From: Dimorphilus gyrociliatus
Lineage: Eukaryota; Annelida; Polychaeta; Dinophilidae
NCBI GenBank assembly: GCA_904063045.1
Contig: CAJFCJ010000002.1
Span: 682,001-746,000 of the forward strand
Length of the DNA: 64,000 nucleotides
Reading direction: 5' to 3'
The position numbers and the translations under genes are program-made. Below the pieces are notes generated by a model. That model was not told the origin of the DNA, did no database searches, and worked only from the letters and a program-made list of their open reading frames with translations. This document shows, in pieces, positions 42,394 through 55,221 of the stretch; within the stretch, counting starts at the first letter, position 1; each line of letters starts with the position of its first letter.

Positions 42394-44462
42394 GTCAACT
42401 TTCATTAGAAATCTGTGGAAATCCTACTAACTCAAAAGGCTTTAGGATGTAATCTTCAGACCGGTAAACCGTTTCCGCCTGCTCCACCATTAACTAAGAT
42501 GGGACATCACCATCATCATTACAACATAAATAAGAGATCAAGTCAGATTAGTAATTGTGGAGAGCGACATTGCCTTGGCTTAAGTTTGAAACGACGTTGC
42601 AAGTTGAAATGCTGTGGCCTATACTGCTGTTTGACAGTAAGATTAATTTATTTTATACTCGATAGAGGGAGCTCGTATATATGTATTCATTTCATAACTG
42701 GTCCTTTTAGTTCGTTTTAGTAGTCCATGGTCTAAATGAAATAAGTTTTAGTTTGATATGTGAGATTAAAACTATAAGAAGTAGAGGAAAATTCTAAAGA
42801 ATTTTTTCCTGGCTAAGGTCATAGGAGGTTAATTATGTTTCAAAGTCTCATCGTTTGTTGATACTATATCAGTTTAAATCAAATAAAAAAATTCCCCATA
42901 ATCAAATTCCATAGCTATGGCTTAACTTATTTTAATATTCTAATGTGTAAGGAAATTTCAGACCTAATCATCATTTTTTATTATGGAAAACATTGAATTC
43001 TCACACATTTTTTGTTAGGCGTATTTTTTGTCAATACCTACTTTTTTTATAGGCTAGTTGTCCAACAGTAAAATTTCAAGCATGTTATAGTGCTCAGTGA
43101 TATTTAGCCATCTTTTCCTAGGTAAGATAAAATCTTAAGATATGATTCTTTGGCAGAAAATTTTTTCTGTTCCATTTTATTTAAAAGTTTAGTATGAAAT
43201 TCGGTTTAGGAATTGCAGGGAGTTTCTTGAGAACACGTAACCATACTGACGTCAGAGCTTTTTGTTTCCAAACGATGTTTTTAGAGGTTGCGCTTCGTAT
43301 TTCATAGCAAGGTTACGAATTTTGCTCTAATGAAATGGATTTATCTCGACACATGTCAATGTCGGTAGGTATTGTTGGGTACTCTAAATATCAAATCTGC
43401 TTTTTGACAATGTATTTAAATTATGCTAACTTCTAAAATTCCAATATTTCTTGTCAAGAAACGAAAAGAAATTTAATTATAGTTACTGAGTTGTTTTATA
43501 TAATAACTGGATTTGAAGGAGCAAATTCCTGACATTGATTATCTTTATTCGAAACAAAAATTCGTGAATATACCGTAGCTTTCCAAAAAGAAGCATATAA
43601 TTTTTTTTATCCACATCAAGAAAACTTTGCTGTTTTGAGCTACTGAATATATTTTAAACGGTATAAAATTTAATTTTATCCTATACGCTGCTTAATGAGT
43701 AATATTGTATGTTCTTCAAAAGCAATAGTAATTACTATGTGAAAATTTATTTTTATTTATGTTTTTAAGAGAATTATTTCCTTATAGAATAAAATATCAC
43801 CAAGAGAAGAGAAGCATAATCGATTCTGGGGATTGTCATCAGTTCAGGTATTCAATCATGAATTTTATAGTATCAACTTTTGGACCATATCTTAGAAAAA
43901 AACAATATTATAAACTGAGCAGTTAATGTATGGCCAACTTTCTCTCCTAAGAAATGGAGAAGGACATTGGTGTAGTATTGAGAGATTTCCTAACTTCAAG
44001 AAATATTACATTTTAATTATGAAAAAGGGATGACTTAAGGAAATTTCTTATATAAAGTATACTACATTGTTTAAAGTTATTAGAAGGATATGATTCACGA
44101 GTCATATGGTGTCTCATGTTATTCGAATTTAAGACACCTCTCATTGGGACTTAAGACGAATGCATTGAAATGTATAATTGATGCGAACTGTAGGGTATTA
44201 TGCTTATGATGTTTTACAATATTTATCCCCAATATTTGTTCTAATATTTACCACATAATAATTCATTAAATAACCACAGGTAGTCGCCGTTACGATTGGA
44301 GCTGTAGCATTTTTCGTTGCTATAGTTGGACTTACTCTTTTAATAATGAAGAGATGCTCACCTGGCTGTCGGTATCTTAAAACTAACAACAGAAATGACA
44401 CTCAGATTTTAGTTATTGAAGGACCGGATGGTTCTGATGACAGTGATTTTGACAGTCCTTAA
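41194..44462 (+). CDS. Shisa-like cysteine-rich single-pass membrane protein
   Basis: Type I membrane protein, 275 aa. Exons: 41194-41407, 42056-42258, 42409-42636 and 44280-44462, phases consistent. Order: signal peptide (start MTCKWFDKLFILSKLISLS), an N-terminal Cys-rich domain with CC pairs (FFVCCNNLKTNC, then YCGDCCGQ, EICN, CFNWVECFQTEC), and a basic segment with a natural five-His run (MGHHHHHY). A CKLKCCGLYCC block precedes one transmembrane helix (VVAVTIGAVAFFVAIVGLTL), followed by a short acidic cytoplasmic tail (GSDDSDFDSP). The layout matches the Shisa/STMC6 superfamily, whose members act in ER retention of receptors or as receptor auxiliary subunits. The Cys spacing is not a perfect match and no PPxY motif is in the tail, so the family call is tentative. 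Intron 2 holds a long (TA)n tract; intron 3 is 1.6 kb. Confidence 0.7.
42311..42388. repeat. (TA)n microsatellite
   Basis: A nearly perfect TA dinucleotide tract of roughly 75 bases within an intron of the Shisa-like gene, interrupted once near its 5' end. It is likely length-polymorphic and prone to cruciform extrusion or assembly slippage. Confidence 0.95.
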
Positions 44463-46443
44463 TAAATCATATGCTAGTATGTGAGTTAAAATGTTAAATT
44501 TGATTTTTTTACCATCTGAAAATCTTTTATAATCTTGTTTCTATTGCATAGATTTTCTAAAGACAGAAATGTGTGAACTTATGTTTCCAACTAAGTCACT
44601 TTGTCATGTGTGCAACATTTAGCACGAACGCTTTATCGGTAGTCTTTACCATTATTCAAACAAATGTATAAATTTTTGCTGTATGTTTCGATCTAGTTAC
44701 TTTTATTAATATTTGATGTTTGTATTATTTAAGAAGTTTGAAGCAAAATAACGGGATTGATACGAAGAATGGTTGTTATATTACAAAATAATCAAATACA
44801 TATAGAAAATATACAAATAACGTTAGGAGTATTTATTTCAACTGCATAATAATTTCATTGACTGACAACAAAACGTCGTTCTCATAGTTTTATTATGCTT
44901 TGATGATCGTTTAATTTACTATTCATTCTCCGAATAAACAGATCGACTGTGGTCATTGATGACAATTATTTATTTAAAGATGAAAGGTATCTATAAATGA
45001 CATAATTTTAATAAATACTAAATTATCTAAGCTAGAAGTATAAAGACTTTTAATTACATTAATGAAACATGATTTAAAATCTTTAGACTTAGAGTTAGAA
45101 TGCTTTTCCGTGGAAAACTACCTCATTTTCGGAAAAAGTCGTAGCGTTGTCCAACATAATAGGCATACTCTTTGGCCTCTGGCGCTTCTTTTGAAGTACG
45201 TATTCACATCCTTATTCACGTCTTCAGAATAGAGTAAGCACCAGTCCTCCACAATTTTTTTTACATATTTTTGTAGATGATTTTTCACATAAAATATTTA
45301 ACTACCTTGTAGCTATAAATGCCTTAGTGGTAACTAAAAATAATGATAATAATTAGGACGAAGAATAATTCTTAAATAGAATGATCTTTATGAAAATAAA
45401 GGAAATATTACAAATTCTAAAATTAAATTGTTAAATACAATTTTTTCAGAATAGAAATTTTCAAGAATTTTCATCATATATTGTTAATCGCTTTGGGAAA
45501 AACATCAGCAAAACAAACGTTTCGAGAATAATTTGTTAATGATTTATCTCCAACAATAAAAAGCAAATTGGAAAACTAGCGAGCTGCATTATCATAATTT
45601 AGTCAGTGAATCTTCTTCATAAATTTTTTATTAGCCCCAAAGGAAAATAGCAAATTAGCTCTGGAGTAAAATGGACAAAAATCTTAGAATCATGACTGAT
45701 AATGAGTTTTGTAAACGCCAAAATAGATTATAGGTGGCAAACTTTAGTAATGACATCTATATTCTAAACTCTATTTCATAATGTCAAAAAACATTCAAGT
45801 TGGAAAAAAAATTAAGATATTTAATAATTATCAGATAGTAAGGATTATAGCTTAACAATTAAGAATTAAATACGTCTTAACGTTGCAGTAGAAGATAATT
45901 TATGTTATTTAAACAGACCAAATTCACTCGGACCTCATTAAAAAAATTTAATAATCAAAATCATTCAATTACAAGCCCATTTCGTTCTCATTAGCTTTGT
46001 TAGCAGGTCGACTTTGATAGTTGTTTCAGGAAAAGGGATGTCGAGCTTGGGAGAACATTAATATATTTTACAATTTCAGTATGGTACTGCACTTTTTAAG
46101 TGCGAGAAAAAAGGCGCACCCAAATCAAATATACATTGAGTATAATAGCTCTCACCTATGATTTAATATTTTGATCAGATGTTCTTTATCAATAAAATGA
46201 AATGTCTGTGTTTTTGCTTATGATAAGATATATTCTTCATTTAGAACTTTTCTGTAATATATTATATAGCGCAAATACTGTGGCAACACAAAAATATTCA
46301 GAAAAACGATCAGCTTGGAAAAAATGCTTCATATATTTAGCTTATTAAAAAAAACACCTTTAGCAAACTCTCTGCTTTCCTATATGGCATATGACATTTT
46401 ATTAGAAGCTGCGTCACCTAGCTTTTACTCATAGGATTAGTTT
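44463..46443. other. 2 kb without a supported gene
   Basis: AT-rich intergenic DNA. The only suggestive piece is on the minus strand at about 45120-45190, where a short open stretch reads APEAKEYAYYVGQRYDFF before a stop and looks protein-like, but no acceptor, partner exon or family could be established. Confidence 0.35.
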
Positions 46444-48029
46444 ATGCACAATACATCTACACCTTGCAATCGTCTAAGGCAGATGCACAGAATCAGGTAA
46501 ATACTTTCTGCATGCTTATATTACATATTTACCCCAATTTATAATTTTTAATCAACGTATAAATCTAAAACAAATCCTAAAAATCAAACAAAACTCGTTT
46601 CTTGCTTGAGCTTTACTTATTTGTGTATGATGCTCTATGGATAGGCTTTTCAAGTTGTAAAAATCATACTAAGCTATTAAGCTTTTCCAATTAATATTTG
46701 TAGGTTATACAGTATATCAATACATTATAATATTTAGCATTTCTCAAAGAGAATCAAAATTGCCTATATGCTGTCAGATGTACATTAGTGCATACAGCCA
46801 AGTTATATATAACGAAGATGACGTAATCGGTGTCGATATTAATTTTCTGAGGAAAGCAAAAAGCTTCAATTAAAAACATTTTTTCTTGAACCGAAATGTA
46901 CAAGTTTTGACTTAAAAATTGCTTTGAAAATACTTATATTGTTCATTCTCAAAATTTAATAAGAGTATTAATTAGTTATTTATCAAATGTAAGTAAAATA
47001 TCATTGCTAGGAGTATCACCAAAGAACAGTTGTACAATTAAGTGCAACAGATTTACAATACGCAATTTTACTTTGACATGAAGAAAGTTTACAAGCTGTA
47101 AACTATTGTGAATTTCACGATATGAGACATGAACACAAATTTTTAAAAATTTGATTTTGTAGGAATCGGTTCTTAGGTATATGTAATGTTTTGTGCTATT
47201 TGTCTTTTTTACTTAAGAGTAGAAGTTTCAGGCTCATTCAATTCATATGGCTTCCACGTTTCGTTTACTTAATTAAATAAATCATTCTCAGGTAGAAAAT
47301 TATACACTATGCTTTCATCAATTTATGGGGGTACATTTCTATTTCAGTCACGATTTTCGTGGGTTACAGTCCTCGATGCTCAAATTTAGGATAGAAGCGT
47401 CTGGAAATTCTTCATTCGTCGCAAAATTTGTCAACAACAATAAGGATCCTAGAGATGATAACTTAGGAGCTCTTTATTATGTAGTTGTTGTGATACTGAT
47501 ATATGCGTGTTCTATAGTTATGATGATTGCCTCTCATATTCGCAAAAATAAGATGGATAGGAGATTGAATGCTTATTTGAAAGAGATGGCATATGTAAGA
47601 AAAAAAGAGAGACAAATGCAGCTTGTAAGGCCATATATATATATTTGTATAAACTCTTTATTTATTATAATATATTAAATTCAGCTTAATGCTACTGCGA
47701 AATTTGCTGCGTGTCGAGGAACTGATGAAAAGATCATAGATGATGCGAAAGCGTTTGTCAGCATTCAATGCTCTGAATTAAGTGAAGAATCAAAAACAGA
47801 TGAAGCGTCATGTGACCATCATGGTTGTTCTACAGAAAAAATGTATACTTTTGTTACCTTTGATAAGACAAGTCGACTCACTCCAGAAATTTGTTGCAAA
47901 TCTCCTATGAGAAAGCACGGAGATGAATTTAAAAATTTCATAGATTCTGACTCGAGTAGTGTAGTCATAGATTTTAATAGCAAAAATTCAGACACGGAAG
48001 TAGAAGGTTCTGATCATTCTCACTCTTAG
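46444..48029 (+). CDS. KCNE-like single-span membrane protein, copy 1
   Basis: Predicted 224 aa. Exons 46444-46496, 47348-47624 and 47685-48029; phases 2 and 0 join cleanly. The short extracellular N-terminus contains an NTS glycosylation sequon (MHNTSTPCNRL). One transmembrane helix (ALYYVVVVILIYACSIVMMI) follows, then a basic juxtamembrane stretch SHIRKNKMD and a long acidic, Ser-rich cytoplasmic tail. This matches the layout of KCNE/MinK potassium-channel beta subunits (LYY at the start of the helix, S-x-I-R-x-K after it). KCNE genes are mostly studied in vertebrates, so the assignment rests on topology and a short motif. The first exon was found by frame and is inferred. It is paired tail-to-tail with a homologue at 48267-49091. 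Confidence 0.55.
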
Positions 48030-48266
48030 GAATAAAGATAGCGCTTTATATGAAAAGTTAATGGGCTTTACTCGTATGTGTGTATTTGAGAGAATTCCTC
48101 TTATCAAATTTAAGACTGAGAAATATAATCAGTTATCTTTATAACAGAATGATTTAATAAATTTATCAACAATAAAATTGCACTATTTCTTATTGCGACA
48201 ATATCTTTTTAGAAACTTTTTATACACTAAGACATGCGTTCAAACGAATATTTTACTCTTTATAAT

Positions 48267-49091
48267 TTAATTTAGCACATTCTCGCAACAGTTCTCATCC
48301 TCTAGGTTAATTATATTAGGTTGACTTGAACTTTGTTCGATTAGGTGTTTCGTTTTAGAATATTTTTGTCCAGTTTTTTCTGAGATAAACTTTACATTGT
48401 CATTTTCAAAATTTTCTTCTTTCGTTATTTTCATTGATTTAATATGTAGAGAATGAAACGGAATTTTCTTATTTTGAATAAATAGTCGAGTTTTAAATTT
48501 CTCCTGCCTTCTTTCTAATCTTCTGACTTTGTCCAAATCTGACATATACTTATAGATAGACTTGTCATGCTTTCCCTTATTTATAACGGATCCTATCATC
48601 AAAATAATACCAAAACCATAAATGACAATAACAATGCAGACATAATATAAGGCGCCAACAGAATCTTCGTTCCTCCTATAGATACTATTTGTTGAGTTAG
48701 TATCAGTTTGAAAAGACGCCAAAAATGTTTCGTTCCCAATGCTTCGAAAGTTTAGTTCAAAATTGTGTCCTCTGTCTATTCCTCTCAAGCCCGTCTAGCA
48801 AAAGAAAAAGCCATACTATGGTAGAGAATAAGATTACAAACTGATCTATATTGCTAAACTAAAGTCAGGCACTTAGAGACAAAAAAGACAGATCTTTCAA
48901 AATTTCTCTTAAATATGGTGAATAAATCGGTACAAAATAAGTATTATCCTACTCAGTCTCTGTTGTGTACGACACTTTCAAAATTATATCTTACAAATTA
49001 AAAAATTGTTAGAGAATTCATTTGTTTTTGATTGATTTTTGCATCATACCTGAATCAATATCTTTTGTAGCTTGTGGCTCCGCCTTCCCAT
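48267..49091 (-). CDS. KCNE-like single-span membrane protein, copy 2
   Basis: Inverted paralogue of the preceding gene: exons 49091-49050 and 48794-48267, 189 aa. After the short N-terminus (MGRRSHKLQKILIQ) comes an extracellular stretch with NET and NST sequons, then DSVGALYYVCIVIVIYGFGI as the single membrane helix and a basic stop-transfer segment (NKGKHDKSIYKYM). The cytoplasmic tail is Lys/Glu-rich. It shares SVGALYY/NLGALYY, the helix position and the RRLERRQEKF-type segment with copy 1. The 3' ends are 237 bases apart. A further upstream exon is possible because an acceptor-like gttttag lies just before the ATG. The KCNE call is tentative, as for copy 1; the paralogy between the two is firmer. 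Confidence 0.6.
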
Positions 49092-50838
49092 TTTCTCCAG
49101 ATTCTCTAAAACAACACCAGATATTCGTCTAATAGAATCTTAGAGTTTAAATCAACTAGCTGCGAAGCATAAATAATTCTGCTCAAGATAAATAGTACTA
49201 AGCAACTAGGAGGCGTTCGAATAGCCTTTACACTAAAATATTATAATGACGGCCTTATTAGTTTTTATCAATTATCATATCGTCGTGTTATTCGACCAAT
49301 CACAAATTTTAATATAATGTTAATAAAAAGGTCTTAATCATTACATTATGAAATTTAATATTAAAATAGCGATGGAATTATATAAATGTTGAATATTCAT
49401 TCATTTTCAGATATTATGTGATTAATATTAGCGCTTTATCACTTGCTTCAATACAAGTATAAAGAATATTTACCCAGAATAGAATGCGTTGGGATTTTAA
49501 ATGAGTATACTTTCGACATAACTCCGAAACCTGAAAAGGTTTTTAAAATTTACCTAATCTCTTATAGTTTCTTTTAAGGAAAAGAGGGGATAAAACATAG
49601 AACGCAGAAAGCCATGAAAGTGCATCGAGGTAATGGTATGCTGAATCTTAAATTGTGGAGTGCTGTTACTCATTTGGATGTATAATATATAATCGGTAAC
49701 TGCTTCTACTAAGGATTGCTTTTTAGAAGAGATTTTTATATGCTTTTTAGTTTTTATAATATTTTTTAAGGTCAAAAATTTTTATAGATGTTCAGTCTAA
49801 ATTTGAAAGCTACAGTTTAAACATTCGCTAAAGTAAGAATTTTAAATTCTATATAAATTATCAATTCTTAGAAAGAAAGAGAATTGCTTACATGAATTAT
49901 CTGTAAAGAAAGATCAAATGTGCCCGCTTACAGCGTGAGTCTATGCACGGGCAAAGATATTACAATAAAAATTCATGTCAATATTTCTTCTGATATCTCT
50001 ATAGCTTCAAAATAATTGGCCTTGTTTTTAACAATAAAAATAAAATTCTTTGTCGTTAAATTTATATAAGCTAAAACCAATACTTTAAATGATACTCTTG
50101 TGTAGAAAACTATGAAGCTTATAAAATCAGATAACTCTTCCTTAGATATTATATTTTTCATATAAATTTAGTTTTTTTAGATGTAATTGGCAATCGAATC
50201 CTAAATACTAAAAGACCCTAATATAAATAATAATCTGTAAGAAAAATTTAAAAAACAGTAAATATAATATTATATCCTTCAATAGTCACTATTTATCTGT
50301 ATAAGAAACTTTGAAGTAACATTTCGAAATTTAATGAGAATCTGATCATAAGTGCACTTATCTGAAAATAAGTTGACCATAATTGTATTTAAGAAAGTAG
50401 TTATTAAAGTAAGCAATATATCAATAGTAGGTCAAGTTTTGAAACATGCTTAGTTGAATCGCAAAAAGGTGAATATGAAACTTCGAAGAGTGGAATTGCT
50501 CGCTTTGACTGATAAAAATGTTCTCTTAACCATTTATATATGAATAGCAGTTTATGAACCAGTAGCACACAATCACCGTATTATGTACGAATAATAGTGT
50601 AAATCCTATCAGTTAAATAGACAGAAATAAGCCACTGTTTAGGCCAATCAAGTTCAATACACTGGATTATACTGAAACTCTCATAGCAACGTCTTGTTCT
50701 TACTTCTTTGCTTTATTCATAAGTGCGGATACGAATTGTCTTATGTGAATTCGATTTCATATACATCTTTTTCTAATATTCACTTAAAATTATGTCATCA
50801 TTTCTAGAGTGAGATCACCTTATGAAGATTATACCAAT
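49092..50838. other. Intergenic region, divergent promoters
   Basis: About 1.7 kb between the KCNE-like copy 2 and the ankyrin gene. Short minus-strand frames at 49554-49775 and 49973-50161 lack splice sites, homology and codon bias and are not annotated. A splice acceptor (catttctag) ends at 50807, so an upstream 5'-UTR or coding exon of the ankyrin gene may be hidden here. Confidence 0.4.
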
Positions 50839-52167
50839 ATGGAAACATCAGTTAATCGCGCCATCAAAAAAGGATTGTTCAAGCAAGTGCGATATCTTAT
50901 TGAATTTGGTGTGAACGTTAACGAAAGGGATGAAAGCGGACGAACTCCTCTCATAAATCTAGCATTTGTGGCAGATAACTCTTGGGCAGTTGGATTAGCT
51001 CGTAATTTACTAGAAAAAAATGCTTCAATTAGAATGGCTGACGTTCGTGGAATGAACGCTTTTCATTACGCTTGCTTATTTAAAAAATTATGTCTTATTG
51101 AGATTTATTTAAAAGCTCAAGACTTTGATGTTAATCAGGCTGATAAGCAAGGAAATACAGCCTTACACTATGCTGCTTGTATTGGTGACAGGTCCTTGTT
51201 AATGATTCTTGTCAATAACATGAACAAATACAGCTTAAACATGAACAGACCAAACTTAGAGGGCTGTACCCCCGTTAGCCAAGCATTAAAGTATGAAAAT
51301 TTTGAGAGCGCAAATTTTCTGCTAGAGAGAGGTGCCAGTGAATCAGTCATTGAAAGCAAAGACAAATCAGTGCCAGAATGGAAGAAAGTCTATGTAGATT
51401 CAAGGTCAGTTGATAGGTCTTCAGTCGTAAAAGAAAATTATAAAAAAAGGGAGATGGAGAACGTCCATAAGAATAACATTAAATCTGCACGACAAGATCA
51501 TTATTCTTCAAGGCGAATTAAATCAGCACCTGGTACAAGAAGAAATGATACTGTTGAACAGGAAGCTATAAGTGCATTAGAATATTTGAAAGACAAGCGG
51601 ATAGAAAATGCCGGTTCTTCTGCTCTAAGAAATAACCCCTACAAAGTGTTCGAATTGACAGGCATTAAGGGCGACCAAGATCTACCGTTCAAACTTCAAC
51701 CTCATCGAATTCAATCGGCTAGAACTTCAATATCAAGTTCTTGGCGCTCAAATTATAGAAAATTATTGACTGGTTTCGATTATCAATTTAGTAGGTCTTA
51801 TGTAGCTTTTGTGAAATATCCCGAAGAAGATTGGAATTTGGATGAAGAAGGTATTAGAAATTTTGCCTCACGCAGACCATCCGCTACACCAAACCAGATT
51901 TTGGCGGAACCTGTAATACGCAAAAAAGGCAAAGACTTAAGAAGAAAAAGTGTAGTTTTAAAAGTAGAAGCAATTACTTCCTTCCAAGAAAAGATTGATC
52001 GAAACAACGAAAAAAGAAAAAGTATAAAAAATTCTAAGGAAGACTCTTCTGAAACAAGTTCCGATAAAAGAAATTCCGCTGGAAAAAGTAAAAATGTTGA
52101 AGCAAGCCCTAGAGCGAGAAAAGTTTCCATGGAATCTAATGAAAAACTAAACCCAATAGCGGAATGA
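50839..52167 (+). CDS. Ankyrin-repeat protein with disordered C-terminus
   Basis: Single coding exon, 442 aa from the first in-frame ATG after a likely acceptor; the frame is open to the acceptor at 50808, so up to ten more N-terminal residues plus an upstream exon are possible. About five ankyrin repeats occupy residues 1-170 (motifs RDESGRTPLINLAF, DVRGMNAFHYACL, DKQGNTALHYAA, NLEGCTPVSQAL). The remaining 270 residues are basic and Ser/Lys-rich without a known domain, with repeated SARTS/SAPGTR/SARQD-like motifs and a Lys/Glu-rich tail. No signal peptide or membrane helix; likely a cytosolic scaffold. It is convergent with the thioredoxin gene, about 400 bases away. Confidence 0.85.
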   Translation: METSVNRAIKKGLFKQVRYLIEFGVNVNERDESGRTPLINLAFVADNSWAVGLARNLLEKNASIRMADVRGMNAFHYACLFKKLCLIEIYLKAQDFDVNQADKQGNTALHYAACIGDRSLLMILVNNMNKYSLNMNRPNLEGCTPVSQALKYENFESANFLLERGASESVIESKDKSVPEWKKVYVDSRSVDRSSVVKENYKKREMENVHKNNIKSARQDHYSSRRIKSAPGTRRNDTVEQEAISALEYLKDKRIENAGSSALRNNPYKVFELTGIKGDQDLPFKLQPHRIQSARTSISSSWRSNYRKLLTGFDYQFSRSYVAFVKYPEEDWNLDEEGIRNFASRRPSATPNQILAEPVIRKKGKDLRRKSVVLKVEAITSFQEKIDRNNEKRKSIKNSKEDSSETSSDKRNSAGKSKNVEASPRARKVSMESNEKLNPIAE

Positions 52168-52572
52168 GCCTAAGCAGCATTGAGGCTGTAAATCAATATC
52201 TTGAAGTGTAAATACAAAATGATTAAGTATTAGTACCATTTTTTAATTTTGATAAAAAAGGCAAGGTATATCTAATATTCTATGCCGACTACCTCATTTC
52301 TATTAAATCAAATAAATGTCTATTGTTTATGGTGATCATCGTAATTTTGATAAATGTGATATATTTAGAAAAATTTTTATAATGAAATATTATTGTGCAT
52401 GTAAATTTTCTGTTGTGTATATTCTACTTTTCTCGGAAAACATCAGTGCAAAGGTCTAAGAAAAGGAAAGTATAAGATAAGCATTAGGAAAAATAATGTT
52501 TATCTTGTTGAAGTCGATAGATGGCAGTGTGAGAAGTACAGGTACTAGGAAAGCAAGAGAAGGCGAAATCTT

Positions 52573-53348
52573 TTACTTATATTTATCTAATAGCTCTTTC
52601 AATCTGTCTTTATTAGCTCCAGATATTTCATCAATCTGATAAAAATTTAATTTTAGATATACGCAAATAATTACAAATATTGTAAAAGCACCTTTTCGCC
52701 ATTTTTGAAAAACATAAACGTGGGCATGCACTGGATTCCAAATTCCTCTGCCAACTCCTGAGAATTAAAAATTTTTGTAATATTCCATATAAAGGTGCTG
52801 TGATCAACTTACTCCAACTTCATCGACATCTACTTTGACAAATTTAATGGATTCATATTCAGCTTCCTTAGCCCAATTCTAATTAGATTTGTATACCATA
52901 GCTACATGATTAAATATTCCTGAAAGATATACTCACATCAAAATGAGGGCCTATCATTCGACAGGGACCACACCAAGAAGCCCAAAAATCGATTACTATT
53001 ACTTGATCTTTTACGTCATTAATTAATGATCGAACTCCCTCCTATTATGAAAACAACTTTAGTTACATTGATCGCCTGCCTGACGGATTACGAATTGTTC
53101 TAATAATTCCAAATAATAACTAGAAGAGAATTCAGTTGCTATGGTATTTCTCTGAATAACGTCATACACAGCATATTAATCTTCTTTTCAGGTAGATATA
53201 AGCATAAAAAACTACTGATAAGCCTACACAAATTCCATTAATGTTGTTTTTAAAAATTCTTTATTTTTATAAAATACTTCAGTTTGAAATAAACATATCT
53301 TTTTCATGAAATAATACAAACCTCTGTATCAATCTCTGTTACAGGCAT
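52573..53348 (-). CDS. TXN: Thioredoxin
   Basis: Complete 108-aa thioredoxin from five small exons: 53348-53322, 53041-52937, 52878-52813, 52757-52692 and 52635-52573. It has the redox-active WCGPC (in [18 protein letters not shown]), the following KVDVDE, the cis-Pro loop [11 protein letters not shown], and a C-terminal helix [11 protein letters not shown]. Length and motif order equal those of animal cytosolic thioredoxin, which reduces protein disulfides using thioredoxin reductase and NADPH. No signal or mitochondrial presequence. The first intron donor is GTTTGT. An AGATGGCA element lies just beyond its 3' end at 52519. Confidence 0.95.
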
Positions 53349-53534
53349 GTTTTTTTTACAAGCAGGTAAATGAAACGTTCGTAGAATGACGCCACAAAGA
53401 CGACTAACGCTACCCAAGTAATCAATATCCATCAGTCTGATATCTCGGTCATTAATATGTCTTTGATAAATAAAAGAAATCCCGTGAACTGATGTTTTGT
53501 GTATTCATTAATCTATTAATAAATAGATACATAG

Positions 53535-54542
53535 CTAAAAACCTCCCTTAATTGGATTGCCTTTACACAGAATGCCTGGATCCATACTCGATGTCGGATC
53601 CTGAGTGACTTTTGAGGAAAAAGGCACTCCTTCAGTTTTCTGTTGCGGACATAGCAATTTTCTCAAAGACTTTTTTATCGCATTTGAATAGAAAGTAAAT
53701 ATGAAGACGTTAACTCCAAAAGACAAGTGCGAAACAGCTACTGTATACTTTATACTATTTTTGTCATTAATTGCGTGAGAGACAAAAATTAATGAGACTG
53801 TGTAGGGTACAGTGAACAAAAAATGTAGGAATAGAGTCAATATAACAGTAATAAATAAATTTCTTTCTTTCTGTAATCTTGGGAGCTCAAAAGTATTGCC
53901 AACATCAACTAGAATTTTTTCCTGTCGCTTAGCCATACGATTAGTAAAGAAGATAATATAAGCATTGACTAATATCCAAACAAGATAAATATAACACAAA
54001 ACTTGAAGAAATATATTGTTAGGGTCATCAATTTTGTTACAAATATTTGATATTGGTGTCATAAGAAATGTGAAGTATATTGAGGTTGGGATAAGCCATG
54101 TCGAAGGCATAATTATGTATTTCCACCTTTGAATACTGCACCATTTTTCGTGTTGTAGACTATATGCAAAAATGATAAGTCGATCAGAAGCCAAGGCTGT
54201 CAGGTGAGACAAACTCAACATATTAGTATAAAACATGCTTGTCATATTAATTGTGCAAAATTTTTCGTTATTTTCTAGTATTTCAAATGCATAAGGGGTT
54301 CTTAAGCAAGGTATTGTAATAGAAGCTAGAATATGTAAAACTGATAAGCTGATGATGCAACAGTATGTTCCATATTTAGTCTTTCCCGCCTTAATCACAG
54401 ACGTAATCATTAGAATATTAGCCACAATCATCCATATTGAACAGGCAAACATAAAGACAGTCGAAGCTTGTGAAAAGTGTTTGGTAATATCCTCCATTAA
54501 ATTCTTCTCTCTCAGGGTATTTGAGCAGTTGCAGGATTTCAT
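53535..54542 (-). CDS. Class A G-protein-coupled receptor, orphan
   Basis: Intronless 335-aa seven-helix receptor. The N-terminus is short and Cys-rich (MKSCNCSNT, with an NCS sequon and no signal peptide). TM1 FMFACSIWMIVANILMITSV, TM2 about 59-78, ECL1 Cys in EKFCTINM. TM3 ends in SDRL rather than DRY. TM4 has a Trp, TM5 about 178-199, TM6 has FLFTVPYTVSLIF, and TM7 has NVFIFTFY in place of NPxxY. C-terminal LLCPQQ gives a plausible palmitoylated Cys. The replaced NPxxY Pro and the DRL variant are unusual but occur among amine- and peptide-type orphan receptors. No ligand class can be assigned. Confidence 0.85.
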   Translation of the reverse strand: MKSCNCSNTLREKNLMEDITKHFSQASTVFMFACSIWMIVANILMITSVIKAGKTKYGTYCCIISLSVLHILASITIPCLRTPYAFEILENNEKFCTINMTSMFYTNMLSLSHLTALASDRLIIFAYSLQHEKWCSIQRWKYIIMPSTWLIPTSIYFTFLMTPISNICNKIDDPNNIFLQVLCYIYLVWILVNAYIIFFTNRMAKRQEKILVDVGNTFELPRLQKERNLFITVILTLFLHFLFTVPYTVSLIFVSHAINDKNSIKYTVAVSHLSFGVNVFIFTFYSNAIKKSLRKLLCPQQKTEGVPFSSKVTQDPTSSMDPGILCKGNPIKGGF

Positions 54543-55221
54543 CTGACCAAATATCGTCTAGCAGATACAGATACGTTAAACACAAATATTTCTGCCGAGA
54601 TTCAATGAATTATCCTCCAAAAATTTAATAAATGAGCAAAATTGCAATAATATACGAATGATACAAACCTTTTTCATCGAAAAAACTGATGCGGCTATTA
54701 GTAAGTTAAATAATACCGACAAAAACGCCTTCTGTTATCAAGTTAATATTGTTGATAATTTCACCATTATTTCTCATTAATGTCCCTTTTTGGTATTAAA
54801 GTACTACTATAACTTTTATCAAGAAAAGTTATTGAACAAAGTGAGAGAGGGGCAGAGGGAGAGAGAAAGAAAGAGAGCTATTTTGTAGCTACGTGCACAT
54901 TTACACGAAGCACAAATCGATGAGAGCAACACTAGCTTTTTTCACGGATGAAGCAGGTATAGCATGACACAAAACAGCGCTCTCTTTATCTAAATTATTT
55001 TTTTTTATAAATAATGCATTCTTTGCTAATCTCACCATATAAGTATATTTCATTAATATATCACTTATTAATCAGATCAGAAGGTATCCAACTGCATATA
55101 AATACAAGTATAGAAGGATTTTTCTTTGTATTCTATCTCTTGAAATTTATACGTGCAATTATAATAAATATAATATACATGTGGGAATATTGACTGCTAA
55201 AAGTGCAACAAGCGGTCCTGT

